This document shows positions 26,572 through 35,324 of a DNA stretch of 64,000 bases, piece by piece. The stretch's first letter is position 1. The number at the start of each line of letters is the position of its first letter. Below the pieces are notes generated by a model. The model was not told the origin of the DNA and made no database searches. It was given only the letters and a program-made list of their open reading frames with translations. Made by a program: the position numbers and the translations under genes. Source of the DNA: Candidatus Calescibacterium sp. (GTDB taxonomy: Bacteria; DRYD01); contig JANXCV010000001.1 of assembly GCA_025059235.1 (NCBI GenBank), forward strand, positions 124,001 to 188,000, written 5' to 3'.

Positions 26572-27257
26572 GATTAGCTTACCTAGGACATTCTTCTATC
26601 CTGATAATAACGAGCAAGGGCTCTAAGATAATCATAGACCCATATAACCTTAAAGTTAATAGAAAGTTTCCTAAAGTAGAGTCGGATATAGTTTTGATAT
26701 CTCATGAACATCCTGACCACAATGGGGCTCTACTGGTAAAAGGTAGTCCAAAGATCTTAAGAAGAACATCTAACTTTCTATCATCGTTTGAGATCAAAAC
26801 ATCTAAAAACGAAGTAATAGAGTTTTTAGCTGTACCAAGCTTTCATGATGGTTTTGAAGGTAAAAAACTAGGGCCGAATACAATATGGGTGTTCACCGTG
26901 GATGGTATAAAAGTGGCACATTGTGGAGATCTTGGACATACGCTAAAAGAAAATCAGATAAAGGAAATTGGAATTGTTGATGTTCTGATAGCTCCGATAG
27001 GAGGGGGAGATTATACGATAGGTCCCAAAGAATTCCTAGTGGTTATGGAACAACTTAAATCCATGATATCTATACCAATCCATTATAAAACCTCATATAC
27101 ACCTTGGATAAAAGTATCAGTAGATGAAATAAGATACCCAGGTATACAAACATTTGATGATTATGTGATCTATATTCAATCATTACCTGAGTTACCCAAG
27201 GTATTTGTCTTTCCTGAGGAAGTATGGCAAAAAATACCCGAAGAAATAAATATCTAA
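26568..27257 (+). CDS. UPF0173-type metallo-beta-lactamase fold hydrolase
   Basis: A 229-residue MBL-fold protein. It starts MRLAYLGHSSILI and has HEHPDH (46-51) as the metal site, then CGDLGH and PIGGGDYTIGP, then a further His near IPIHYKT. These match the UPF0173/YtkL group of metal-dependent hydrolases. The start is the ATG that overlaps the methyltransferase stop; an upstream in-frame ATG would extend it inside that gene and is not preferred. The substrate is unknown. Confidence 0.88.
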   Translation: MRLAYLGHSSILIITSKGSKIIIDPYNLKVNRKFPKVESDIVLISHEHPDHNGALLVKGSPKILRRTSNFLSSFEIKTSKNEVIEFLAVPSFHDGFEGKKLGPNTIWVFTVDGIKVAHCGDLGHTLKENQIKEIGIVDVLIAPIGGGDYTIGPKEFLVVMEQLKSMISIPIHYKTSYTPWIKVSVDEIRYPGIQTFDDYVIYIQSLPELPKVFVFPEEVWQKIPEEINI

Positions 27258-27275
27258 ACACTGATATTAGTTTTA

Positions 27276-28085
27276 ATGAAAATTCTGAACGTTATAGAGA
27301 AAATAAAAGCTGATTCTCGATTTTCAAGGAAGAATGAATTAACAATAATAGATGATCTGGAAGCATTCAGGATATATCTAAAAATAAACCCTGAAAATAG
27401 ATTTCCCCTCCAGAAAATCTTAATTAATTCGAAAATAGACTGGGAAAAAATTGGGCTATCAGAATATCTTAGGAAGTTGGATGATTTAGTAGAGCCGGTT
27501 GATGAAAAAATTTTAGTCAGAGTTTTGAAGGTTGAAAATCCCCAGATATGCGCACTGATAAAAATACCTTCCGATATATACAACTATCGTGAAATAATCG
27601 AAAACTTAACTCAAACGAAGGTTTGTATAGTTTTAGATTCTATACAAAATCCATGGAATTTGGGAGGGATATTGCGTACGAATTCTGCCTTCGGAGTATT
27701 TAACAACATCCTTCTAGGAAACCCCGTTTTCCCCTATAATCCAAGAGTAATAAGATCTTCCAAAGGATATATCTTTGAACAAAACATAAAGATAGTTAAT
27801 GAACACCAGATTAATGACCTGAGTGAGCTAGTAGAGGAATATAAGCCGGATATTTTTTTTCTAGAGAATAAGCCAGATGCAGAGGAAGTCAACCAAATTA
27901 ACCTTACGAACAGAATATGTTTTTTAGTTTTAGGAAATGAAGAAAGAGGAATAAGCGAGAATACCAGAAAGATTTTTAAGGGTTATAGATCTGTAAGGAT
28001 ACCAATCAGGACAGAAAGTTTAAACGTCTTTTCAGCACACTCCATCCTATTATTCGTTTTATCCCAACAACTGAGGAATTTATAA
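27276..28085 (+). CDS. TrmH/SpoU family RNA 2'-O-methyltransferase
   Basis: A 269-residue SPOUT methyltransferase. An N-terminal substrate-binding region (1-105) precedes the catalytic knot: motif 1 SIQNPWNLGGILRT, motif 2 LGNEERGIS and motif 3 IPIRTESLNVFSAHSI. Motif 3 has FSAH where many members have S.A.A. It methylates a ribose in rRNA or tRNA; the target (for example RlmB-like) cannot be settled from sequence alone. Confidence 0.88.
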   Translation: MKILNVIEKIKADSRFSRKNELTIIDDLEAFRIYLKINPENRFPLQKILINSKIDWEKIGLSEYLRKLDDLVEPVDEKILVRVLKVENPQICALIKIPSDIYNYREIIENLTQTKVCIVLDSIQNPWNLGGILRTNSAFGVFNNILLGNPVFPYNPRVIRSSKGYIFEQNIKIVNEHQINDLSELVEEYKPDIFFLENKPDAEEVNQINLTNRICFLVLGNEERGISENTRKIFKGYRSVRIPIRTESLNVFSAHSILLFVLSQQLRNL

Positions 28086-28122
28086 AAATTCAACCAAATA
28101 TAAAGTAGGAAGGTGATGCTCT

Positions 28123-28677
28123 ATGTTAATAGTAAGTAGAAAAACTCTGTATTCAAAAGATAATTTCACCTGAAACCTAATCAAATTTTTTGAAATAGAA
28201 GATAATAAGGATTTCCAGAAAATAAAGGACGAACTAGTTGAGCTCTATCAGGAAGCTTATAAAGATTTGGATGACTATCACTATACAGATATCCAGGACA
28301 TACAAAATTATGTTCAGTGGTTACATAATCACAATGAAGAAACCTCTCTTATAATCTTAGCTTCCTGTGGCAAAGATGTAATCGGGTTTATAGCAGGAGA
28401 CATCTACTATTATGATAAAGAGCAATCCTGTCTAGTTTCAAATATCCATGAATTGGTAGTCAAACCTGAATTCAGAGGAATAGGTATAGGTACACAACTA
28501 ATATACGAATTCATAACCAGATCAAAAGAGAAAAACAAACAACTAGGTAAAAAAGTTAATCAAGTTATCCTTTGGGTTGGTAAAAACAATCAAAAGGCTA
28601 TCAAATTATATACCAATCTGGGATTCTCTATACATTCAAAAGCAAATAAATGGATAAAAATGAAAATGAATATTTAG
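28123..28677 (+). pseudogene. GNAT acetyltransferase gene with an in-frame TGA
   Basis: An ATG at 28123 behind AGGAAGGTGATG opens a frame that meets TGA at 28171-28173 after 16 codons. The same frame then runs uninterrupted to 28677. The remainder has GNAT features: a helical start (KIKDELVELYQEAYKD), a strand pair ending in VIGFIAGDIYYYD, SNIHELVVKPEFRGIGIGTQLI (the acetyl-CoA loop RGIGIG) and NNQKAIKLYTNLGF. The open part has only a TTG start at 28267, which would drop the first helix. Other genes here end in TGA normally, so a general recoding is unlikely. It could be a nonsense mutation, readthrough or a sequence error. It is followed 2 bp later by the zinc-ribbon gene. Confidence 0.7.
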
Positions 28678-28679
28678 GT

Positions 28680-29255
28680 ATGAGGTGGATCTGTTGGTTT
28701 TGTGGTAGTGTCAACGATAATCAAAAATACACCTGCCAAGTATGCAAAAGAAAATCAATGACTTTATGGCCAAAACAAGAAAAACAAAAAAAAATAACCA
28801 ACCACTATGAAGCAATAAAGTTAACAGTTGAAAAGTTTTTATCTCAACAAATATCTTCAGAAGAGTATTATAAGACTCTTGATAAAATTCAGTCGATTAT
28901 AGAATCATCATTAAATGGTATAATTCAAACAATTGATTCCATTTATCAAAATCCAACCTTTGATGAAGAAACAATACAAGAAATTGAAAAAGAATTTAAG
29001 CTTAAGGATCAGATAGAGATAGGGATTAAGGGAATAGAAATGTTTCTTGAAGCCATAGAAAAATTAAAAACTCTACCTGAAATATTCATAAAATTAGATC
29101 AAAATAAACAGGAAGAAAATTTAATCAATCAAATAAATGAGACGAAAGAATATGCACTAAAACTAGCCTATGAAGCTACTGAATATCTTAATATTGCACT
29201 AGAAATGGCACTTAGAAACATTAACACAAAACTATACCACCCTAATCCTAACTGA
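28680..29255 (+). CDS. Zinc-ribbon plus helical-domain protein, copy 1
   Basis: A 191-residue protein. The N-terminal zinc ribbon has CWFC (5-8) and CQVC, about 14 residues apart. A helical region follows with YEAIKLTVEKFLSQQISSEEYYKTLDKI, then IEIGIKGIEMFLEAIEKLKTLPE and a final helix EYALKLAYEATEYLNIALEMAL. The next gene carries the same architecture and matching blocks, so the two are a tandem duplication. The start 2 bp after the GNAT stop is chosen because an upstream ATG lies inside that gene. I know no function. Confidence 0.7.
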   Translation: MRWICWFCGSVNDNQKYTCQVCKRKSMTLWPKQEKQKKITNHYEAIKLTVEKFLSQQISSEEYYKTLDKIQSIIESSLNGIIQTIDSIYQNPTFDEETIQEIEKEFKLKDQIEIGIKGIEMFLEAIEKLKTLPEIFIKLDQNKQEENLINQINETKEYALKLAYEATEYLNIALEMALRNINTKLYHPNPN

Positions 29256-29363
29256 TAACTACAAAGGATTTAGCGTCTGAAGAGGCATTCTGTGAAGAGT
29301 ATTTTAACAGAAGGATTATATTTTTTCGAATAGAATTTTATCTCATAGAAAATCAGAACTTTC

Positions 29364-29939
29364 ATGGGGTTTTTCAAGGTGGGCAGGATTTGTATAAAGT
29401 GTGGTAGTAACAACCCTGACTCGGAAAACTACTGTTTGAATTGTGGAGCAATCCTTCCGAGGATATCCAAAGGGGTAGTAAGGCCACCCAGAGTAAAAAT
29501 CACCAAACATTATGACATCATAAGACTAAAGGTAGAACAATTATTGGCACATGAAATATCCTATGAAGAATATAACGACACTCTTGATAACATTTATTAC
29601 AAGATAGAAGAAGCTGGTAATACGATTGAGAATATGGAGATACCGGAAGAATTGGCCCCATATTTCAAAGAACAGATAGAAATTGGATTAACAGGGATAG
29701 ATATGTTCCTTGAAGCCATCAATGAACTAAGAGCTTTACCGGAATTAATGGAAGAATTGAACAACACTGAAAGCGAGGAAGTAAGAGAAAACATAGTAAA
29801 TGAAATAGAGAGGATAAAGGGGAATGCACTTAACCTAGCTGCAGAAGCGACAGAGCATCTGAACATAGCCCTAGATATGGCAATGGAGAATATGTCTAAA
29901 TGGACGGAAGAGGATTTTGGAGCAGGATTCTATGTATAA
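29364..29939 (+). CDS. Zinc-ribbon plus helical-domain protein, copy 2
   Basis: A 191-residue paralogue of the previous gene. The zinc ribbon has CIKCG and CLNCG; a linker (RISKGVVRPPRV) leads to helices that align block by block: KHYDIIRLKVEQLLAHEISYEEY, IEIGLTGIDMFLEAINELRALPE and EATEHLNIALDMAMENM. It is more acidic than copy 1 (EEDFGAGF tail). It lies 3 bp before comM. The helical part is like a small four-helix regulatory domain; ligand and partner are unknown. Confidence 0.72.
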   Translation: MGFFKVGRICIKCGSNNPDSENYCLNCGAILPRISKGVVRPPRVKITKHYDIIRLKVEQLLAHEISYEEYNDTLDNIYYKIEEAGNTIENMEIPEELAPYFKEQIEIGLTGIDMFLEAINELRALPELMEELNNTESEEVRENIVNEIERIKGNALNLAAEATEHLNIALDMAMENMSKWTEEDFGAGFYV

Positions 29940-29942
29940 TAG

Positions 29943-31457
29943 ATGTATTCTAAGACCTTCACATTTTTTACTGCCCCTCCTTGTATCACGATAGAGTGCC
30001 ATATTTCCAGAGGGATCCCCTCCCTCAATATAATAGGACTTCCCTCAAAGTCTATAAAAGAATCAAAAGATAGGATAAAAAGTGCACTAAACTCGATCGG
30101 TATAGAATTACCTCCCAAGAGAATCACGATAAACCTCAACCCCGTAGACATTACGAAACATGGGAACCATTTCGACCTACCTATTGCAATCTCAATACTC
30201 AAAGCTCTGAACTACTTGAGATTAGAAGACAATGTTTTGATAGCTGGAGAAATCTCACTTAATGGTCGAGTACTAGCCGTAAGAGGAATAATAAACTACA
30301 TGCTCATTCTGAAAGATCAACTATCCAAATTCAAATTTCTCATTTTACCCAAAGATAATAAAAACGAAATATCTATTTTGAAAAACTATCTTCCGATAAG
30401 AGTAAAATTCATCTCTTCGATACCGGAAATCTTTGAGTTAGGAAAAATAAGCATATGTACGGATTTTGAAGAGATAGAAGTGAATTCAGAGAAGGAGGAA
30501 CTTATAGATTTGTTTAACAGCATAAGGGGGCAGGAATTAGCAAAGTATTCTCTTACGATAGCTGTAAGCGGTAGGCATAATCTTTTAATGATTGGTCCTC
30601 CTGGGACGGGTAAATCTGTGCTTTCTAAATCTGCTTTATCTCTCTTTCCAAGTCCCAGCCAAGAGGAGTTTATAGAGATAGCTCAGGTTTATAATTTAGC
30701 CGGATACGATTTTGATTACTGGATAAAATTCAAAGAAATTCGTCCTTATAGAAACCCACATCATACTTCTTCATATGCTTCTATAGTTGGGGGTTCGAAA
30801 GAAGCTAAGATGGGTGAGATAACTTTGGCACATAAGGGAATACTTTTTCTGGATGAGTTTCCCGAATTTAATAAGAACGTGATAGAAGCTCTAAGAGAAC
30901 CACTAGAATCGAAGATAATAACTATTTCGAGAGTGGAGTCAAAGGTTACTTATCCCTGCGATTTTCTCTTAATAGCTGCTATGAATCCTTGCCCCTGCGG
31001 ATATTACAAAACAAATATTAAAGAATGTAAATGCTATCCAAATCAAATATCGAAATATTGGTCCAAACTGTCGGGACCTATTCTCGATAGAATAGATATC
31101 TTCATAGAAGTAAGTAATATCCCCTTCGAAAAGATTTCAACCCAAAAATATTCAGACTATGAATATTATACAGTCCTTGTATCCAATTCGTTCAAAGCCA
31201 GAGAAAATAGAAAACAGAATAAGTATAATTCAGAATTGTCAATAGAGGAAATCAATAAGTACTGTTTTAATAGGCTTGAAAGACCGGCAAAAGAAGCTAT
31301 AGAAAAAATATATGAAAAGCAGAAGTTATCCGTTCGAAAGTTTCATAAGATACTTAAAATTGCAAGAACGATAGCTGACCTAAACCTAGAAGACCAAATA
31401 TCCTTAACCTCACTATTAAACGCTTACAAATTAGCAATAAACAGATATCTAGAATAA
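29943..31457 (+). CDS. comM: ComM/YifB family AAA+ ATPase
   Basis: A 504-residue Mg-chelatase-like protein. The N-terminal ChlI-like domain has ISRGIPSLNIIGLPSKSIKESKDRI and NLNPVDITKHGNHFDLPIA. The AAA+ part has Walker A GPPGTGKS, HHTSSYASIVGG and Walker B ILFLDEFPEF, then NPCPCGYY with Cys residues. ComM promotes branch migration during natural transformation in some bacteria. Type IV pilus genes elsewhere in the window are compatible with DNA uptake, but no other competence gene is seen. Confidence 0.93.
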   Translation: MYSKTFTFFTAPPCITIECHISRGIPSLNIIGLPSKSIKESKDRIKSALNSIGIELPPKRITINLNPVDITKHGNHFDLPIAISILKALNYLRLEDNVLIAGEISLNGRVLAVRGIINYMLILKDQLSKFKFLILPKDNKNEISILKNYLPIRVKFISSIPEIFELGKISICTDFEEIEVNSEKEELIDLFNSIRGQELAKYSLTIAVSGRHNLLMIGPPGTGKSVLSKSALSLFPSPSQEEFIEIAQVYNLAGYDFDYWIKFKEIRPYRNPHHTSSYASIVGGSKEAKMGEITLAHKGILFLDEFPEFNKNVIEALREPLESKIITISRVESKVTYPCDFLLIAAMNPCPCGYYKTNIKECKCYPNQISKYWSKLSGPILDRIDIFIEVSNIPFEKISTQKYSDYEYYTVLVSNSFKARENRKQNKYNSELSIEEINKYCFNRLERPAKEAIEKIYEKQKLSVRKFHKILKIARTIADLNLEDQISLTSLLNAYKLAINRYLE

Positions 31458-31511
31458 AGGTAAAAAAAAACTTAGGAAAGAATTTTTAATAAAGCCCAAA
31501 GGTGATGTCTA

Positions 31512-32642
31512 ATGAAATTGTTTCAAACAGGAGAAATAATACTTAATACATACGAAGTATTAGAGTTGCTCAATTCTGGAGGAATGGGTAATGTATACAA
31601 AGCAAAACATTTAAAAATACCCAAAGTATTCGCTATAAAACAGCTAAAACTAGATCAATATAAAAGTCTGTTTATAGGAAGTTTCATCTCGGAAATTTCG
31701 ATACTTAGATCTTTAAAACATCCAAATATATCGAAATTCTATGACAGCTTTTATTTTAACGATAACTTTTTTTATGTAATGGAGTTTATAGAGGGGGAAG
31801 ATATAAAAACTTTTTTTAAAAACAATCCGGATTTGAGTGAAGAAAGGATATTGAAATATTTCATAATGTCACTGAATGCCATAGATTACCTCCATTCAAA
31901 ATCGATAATCCATAGGGATATAAAACCATCAAATGTGCTCATAGATTTTAAGAAAGATATGGTAAAGATAATAGATTTTGGTATATCTAATTTTCTGAAT
32001 AGGAATATTGTGTTTGTTAGTCCTGGGTATTCCCCTCCTGAACAATATCACACCTTTCCTCCAAAACCATACAACGATATATTCTCTTTAGGTATGACTT
32101 TTCTAGAAGCTTTATCATGTCAAAAACCATATGAACAAAAAAATACTTTCGATAGAGAAATCCATAAAAAGTATGTAGAAACTGCAGTAGAAAAAATTAA
32201 AAACAAAGTATCACAAAGCTTTTTGGATATAATACTGAAATGTGTAGAATCAGAACCCGAAAAAAGATTTCAGCAAATATCAGAAATTATGGAAAAGTTA
32301 AGAAGTGAAAAATTTACGATAGACAATACTTACTTGATAGAATTCAATAACTATCTAGAGTATGTAGAAAAAGTATTTCAAAAAGTTGAAGAGACTTTTA
32401 GAGAAAAGTTAGGCAGAAATCTCATAGAATTAGAAATAGAGAAATCAGTAGATATGATGGTAATAAAAATCTTCGATATGAATCAATTGTCTATATTTTT
32501 GATTTTTGATCTTCAGGAAATATTGGTATATGTTGTTCCATATTTGAGTAAAGGTTTTCTAGCTATAAAAGCAGATATGCAGAAGGTCGGAGAAGATGAG
32601 TTAGTAACTGAGCTACTGAAAATAGCAGGGTATAATTCTTAA
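31512..32642 (+). CDS. Soluble Ser/Thr protein kinase
   Basis: A 376-residue kinase with all catalytic motifs: LLNSGGMGNVYKA (Gly loop), FAIKQL (ATP Lys), HRDIKPSNVLI, IIDFGIS, and YSPPEQY in the activation segment. The kinase domain ends near residue 275. The last 100 residues form an unrecognised alpha/beta tail (IELEIEKSVDMMVIKIF, DLQEILVYVVPYL). No transmembrane helix is evident, unlike the kinase at 18-20 kb. An AAAGGTGATG site precedes the ATG. Its substrates are unknown. Confidence 0.88.
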   Translation: MKLFQTGEIILNTYEVLELLNSGGMGNVYKAKHLKIPKVFAIKQLKLDQYKSLFIGSFISEISILRSLKHPNISKFYDSFYFNDNFFYVMEFIEGEDIKTFFKNNPDLSEERILKYFIMSLNAIDYLHSKSIIHRDIKPSNVLIDFKKDMVKIIDFGISNFLNRNIVFVSPGYSPPEQYHTFPPKPYNDIFSLGMTFLEALSCQKPYEQKNTFDREIHKKYVETAVEKIKNKVSQSFLDIILKCVESEPEKRFQQISEIMEKLRSEKFTIDNTYLIEFNNYLEYVEKVFQKVEETFREKLGRNLIELEIEKSVDMMVIKIFDMNQLSIFLIFDLQEILVYVVPYLSKGFLAIKADMQKVGEDELVTELLKIAGYNS

Positions 32643-32750
32643 CTAGTGTCCGATGTATGGTAACCTTGGAATTCTTCTCTTGTGTGTGACAATATGCTTA
32701 GGACAAACAAGTAAGCATTCGCTATAATTTTTATGGTTATGAAGGGTTAC

Positions 32751-34016
32751 TTAAAAAGTACTGTAATATCTCAACAATATTTCTTCTTTTTTTACTTCAA
32801 GTTCGATTTTTTTCAAGAAAGCTTCGACTTCATTTGAGCGTATAAGATAATTTATTTGGCTGATAGAAAAGCCCTGGGATTCAACAATAGATATGGGTAA
32901 TTCACTTACGTTATTGAGTGAAAAATAAGCGGTGTTATAGTTTTCGGCTCTACTGTCAAACCTTATTAAAAACGGAAGATTTTTATAAGAAAACGTCAAG
33001 AATATTCCGTAGTAACAGGTATACAAATTGTATTCAACTGGAATATTGGTCAATTTTATCACTTTTTCTGTTTTTCCTTCAGGACTGATAAAAACCACAT
33101 ATATACTATCTTGATGGTTAAAGTCTAGTATGGCATAATTTTGGTAGTTTGAGATTTTGAGATTTATGAATTCTCCACCTTGAATATGAAACATCTTTTC
33201 CAATCTCCTATTTTCTTTAGAAATTTTCAATAGATGTTTAGAGTTATCGTATTTCTTAAGGATAAGGAAGAGGTATTCTGTGTTAGAAGAAAAACTGGTC
33301 ACATATGAGTATGGATTTATGACGTACTGTTTGTAGGAGGAGGTATCTATTAGAAGAGGTAAGTCGTTGCCTTCTGAGATTAGGTTAAGTATCACGAACT
33401 TTTCCTCAAAACCTATCTTTACCACATTTTGTTTAAATAGGAATTCGAAGTCTTTTTTATTTGGTTCAAAAGAGAAGAAGAGGATATGTTTTTTATTTTT
33501 ATCGTTTTCTAGAAGAACTCCCAAATTTTCAGGATTCAGATATATCAACTCTTGCCTATAATTCTGATTAAATTCAATTTCATGACATTCCAGTAGGTTG
33601 ATGTTATAGTCTAGTTTTAGGGAATATAGTTTTTGATCTGATTTTATGACTGCTCTTGAGTACATCTTTTTCTGATCAAAAGCTATACCCTGAAAGTTTA
33701 TATTCTTTAATCTTATTAGGTTTGAGTTAATCAAATTACCGTATAGATCGATTTTGGATAGGTATAAGGAGTTGGGTGTCTGAAAGGATGTAAATACGTG
33801 CTTATAAGTGTAGTTACCTATATGGGGTATTTTTGCTTGATATAGATCAAAGATGGTGTAGTAGTTTACTAGAGTACTTGAATGCTGTTGCCGATCATCA
33901 TTGGAAATTGACCTGAATTTTATGTCCAAGTTTAAGAGAAAAATGATAAGCAGAGCAGAAAAATAAGAAATGAATGAGTAAAGAAAAATTTTTAAGTATT
34001 CTGAAAATCTCCTCAT
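32751..34016 (-). CDS. Hypothetical membrane-anchored protein
   Basis: A 421-residue protein with one N-terminal transmembrane helix (about residues 8-29, IFLYSFISYFSALLIIFLLNL). The large outside part is rich in short strands and aromatic residues, with recurring patterns such as YLFLILKKYDNSKHLLKIS and AILDFNHQDSIYVVFIS, suggesting a beta-propeller or similar repeat fold. I recognise no family. The 157-bp region upstream is AT-rich, with no clear promoter. Confidence 0.55.
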   Translation of the reverse strand: MRRFSEYLKIFLYSFISYFSALLIIFLLNLDIKFRSISNDDRQQHSSTLVNYYTIFDLYQAKIPHIGNYTYKHVFTSFQTPNSLYLSKIDLYGNLINSNLIRLKNINFQGIAFDQKKMYSRAVIKSDQKLYSLKLDYNINLLECHEIEFNQNYRQELIYLNPENLGVLLENDKNKKHILFFSFEPNKKDFEFLFKQNVVKIGFEEKFVILNLISEGNDLPLLIDTSSYKQYVINPYSYVTSFSSNTEYLFLILKKYDNSKHLLKISKENRRLEKMFHIQGGEFINLKISNYQNYAILDFNHQDSIYVVFISPEGKTEKVIKLTNIPVEYNLYTCYYGIFLTFSYKNLPFLIRFDSRAENYNTAYFSLNNVSELPISIVESQGFSISQINYLIRSNEVEAFLKKIELEVKKEEILLRYYSTF

Positions 34017-34173
34017 TTTCTTGTCTTATACCTAAGAAATTCTGACATCTCTTTGATATAATTTTCCGGATAATATATTGAAAACCTACTGACAAACGGT
34101 CTATAAATGGAAGGGATTGAGAATCAAAGGAAGAAATAGTAATCTATAGAAAATCTCAGTAAAGGTAACAGAG

Positions 34174-35028
34174 ATGGTTGAAGTCTATAAGACGTATAAA
34201 TTGTTCATTAATAATGAATTTGTAAGGAGCGAGGGTGGTAGAACGTATAAAATCTATAACAAGGAGGGTAAATTTATAGCCAACGTTCCTAGAAGTTCAA
34301 AGAAGGATTTAAGAGAGGCAGTAAAATGTGCAAAAAATGCTCTTAAAATATGGAACAAAAAATCTCCCTATAACAAAGGACAAATAATCTACAGAATAGC
34401 AGAAGAATTAGAAAACAGAAAACAAGAGATTATAAATGAACTTAAAAAACACAATTTAGAGGATCCTCAAAATGAGGTTTCCAAATCAATAGATAGACTT
34501 ATACATTATGCTGGTTGGACGGATAAATATAGTCATATCCTTGGTACGGTGAATTCTGTTTCATCTCCTTTTGTAAACTATTCTATTCCTGAATATGTTG
34601 GAGTAGTTGGGTGTATAGTTCCCTCTAATCCTCCCTTACTTTCATTTATTACCCAGGTTATACCTGCAATAGTTACGGGAAATACAGTAGTTGCGGTCAT
34701 CAGTGACAATCCACTACCTGTTTTAACCTTCGCGGAAATATTAATGACTTCTGACCTACCTGCAGGAGTGATAAATATCCTCTCTCAATACAACAATGAG
34801 TTGATAGATCATTTAGTAAAACATATGGACATAAATCTGATACACTATATTGGTGAGGATGGAGAGATAATTGATAAGATAATTGAGGGAGCCAGTATAA
34901 ACTTGAAGAGGGTTCAGATAGAAAAATTAAAACCAGAGGAATTTTTTGATGACTACAAAGCAGAGGGTTTATATTGGATAGAGAAATTTGTACAGATCAA
35001 GACTGTATGGATTCCCCAGTCGTTTTAG
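34174..35028 (+). CDS. Half-length aldehyde dehydrogenase-like protein
   Basis: A 284-residue ALDH homologue containing only the N-terminal and NAD-binding parts: LFINNEFVRSEGGRTYKIYN, EAVKCAKNALKIWNKKSP, YVGVVGCIVPSNPPLLSFITQVIPAIVTGNTVVAV, and DLPAGVINIL. A normal ALDH would continue through the catalytic Cys domain (about 200 more residues). Here the protein jumps to a short tail ending FVQIKTVWIP, which resembles the extreme C-terminus of ALDHs. The catalytic Cys and Glu regions are therefore absent. It is intact as an ORF, so it may be a binding protein or a subunit, not a recent fragment. The zinc-ribbon gene follows 9 bp later. Confidence 0.75.
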   Translation: MVEVYKTYKLFINNEFVRSEGGRTYKIYNKEGKFIANVPRSSKKDLREAVKCAKNALKIWNKKSPYNKGQIIYRIAEELENRKQEIINELKKHNLEDPQNEVSKSIDRLIHYAGWTDKYSHILGTVNSVSSPFVNYSIPEYVGVVGCIVPSNPPLLSFITQVIPAIVTGNTVVAVISDNPLPVLTFAEILMTSDLPAGVINILSQYNNELIDHLVKHMDINLIHYIGEDGEIIDKIIEGASINLKRVQIEKLKPEEFFDDYKAEGLYWIEKFVQIKTVWIPQSF

Positions 35029-35037
35029 GAGGATTAC

Positions 35038-35316
35038 ATGTTTCAATGTCCCCAGTGTAGAAACTATGTAGACCCCGGCGCTAATGTCTGTCCGTATTGT
35101 GGTTTTGTGCTGAAGCAGCCCAACCAGTATCCCCCGTATACTTCTTCACAACAACCTCCACAGCATTATCCTCCACCACCGTATATACCTACGAACACTA
35201 CACAAAGACAGGACATGAGCTGGATATTTATAATAATTGGGGTTATAGTTCTTGTTCTTTGTGCTTGTATTGGAACGATCTGTTTCTGTTATTTACTGGG
35301 TCAATCTTCTTCCTAG
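35038..35316 (+). CDS. Small zinc-ribbon membrane protein
   Basis: A 92-residue protein. The zinc ribbon CPQC...(12)...CPYCG occupies residues 4-22. A Pro/Gln/Tyr-rich linker (24-58) leads to a transmembrane helix (IFIIIGVIVLVLCACIGTICF, shortened here). The order zinc ribbon, disordered linker, single helix is common in small bacterial membrane proteins of unknown role. It is likely co-transcribed with the ALDH-like gene. Confidence 0.72.
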   Translation: MFQCPQCRNYVDPGANVCPYCGFVLKQPNQYPPYTSSQQPPQHYPPPPYIPTNTTQRQDMSWIFIIIGVIVLVLCACIGTICFCYLLGQSSS

Positions 35317-35324
35317 TGTTGTGA

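Noticed and set aside
28171..28173. Alternative genetic code in which TGA is sense
   Set aside because: Several intact genes end in TGA, prfB is present, and no other conserved gene in the window has an internal TGA except clear remnants.
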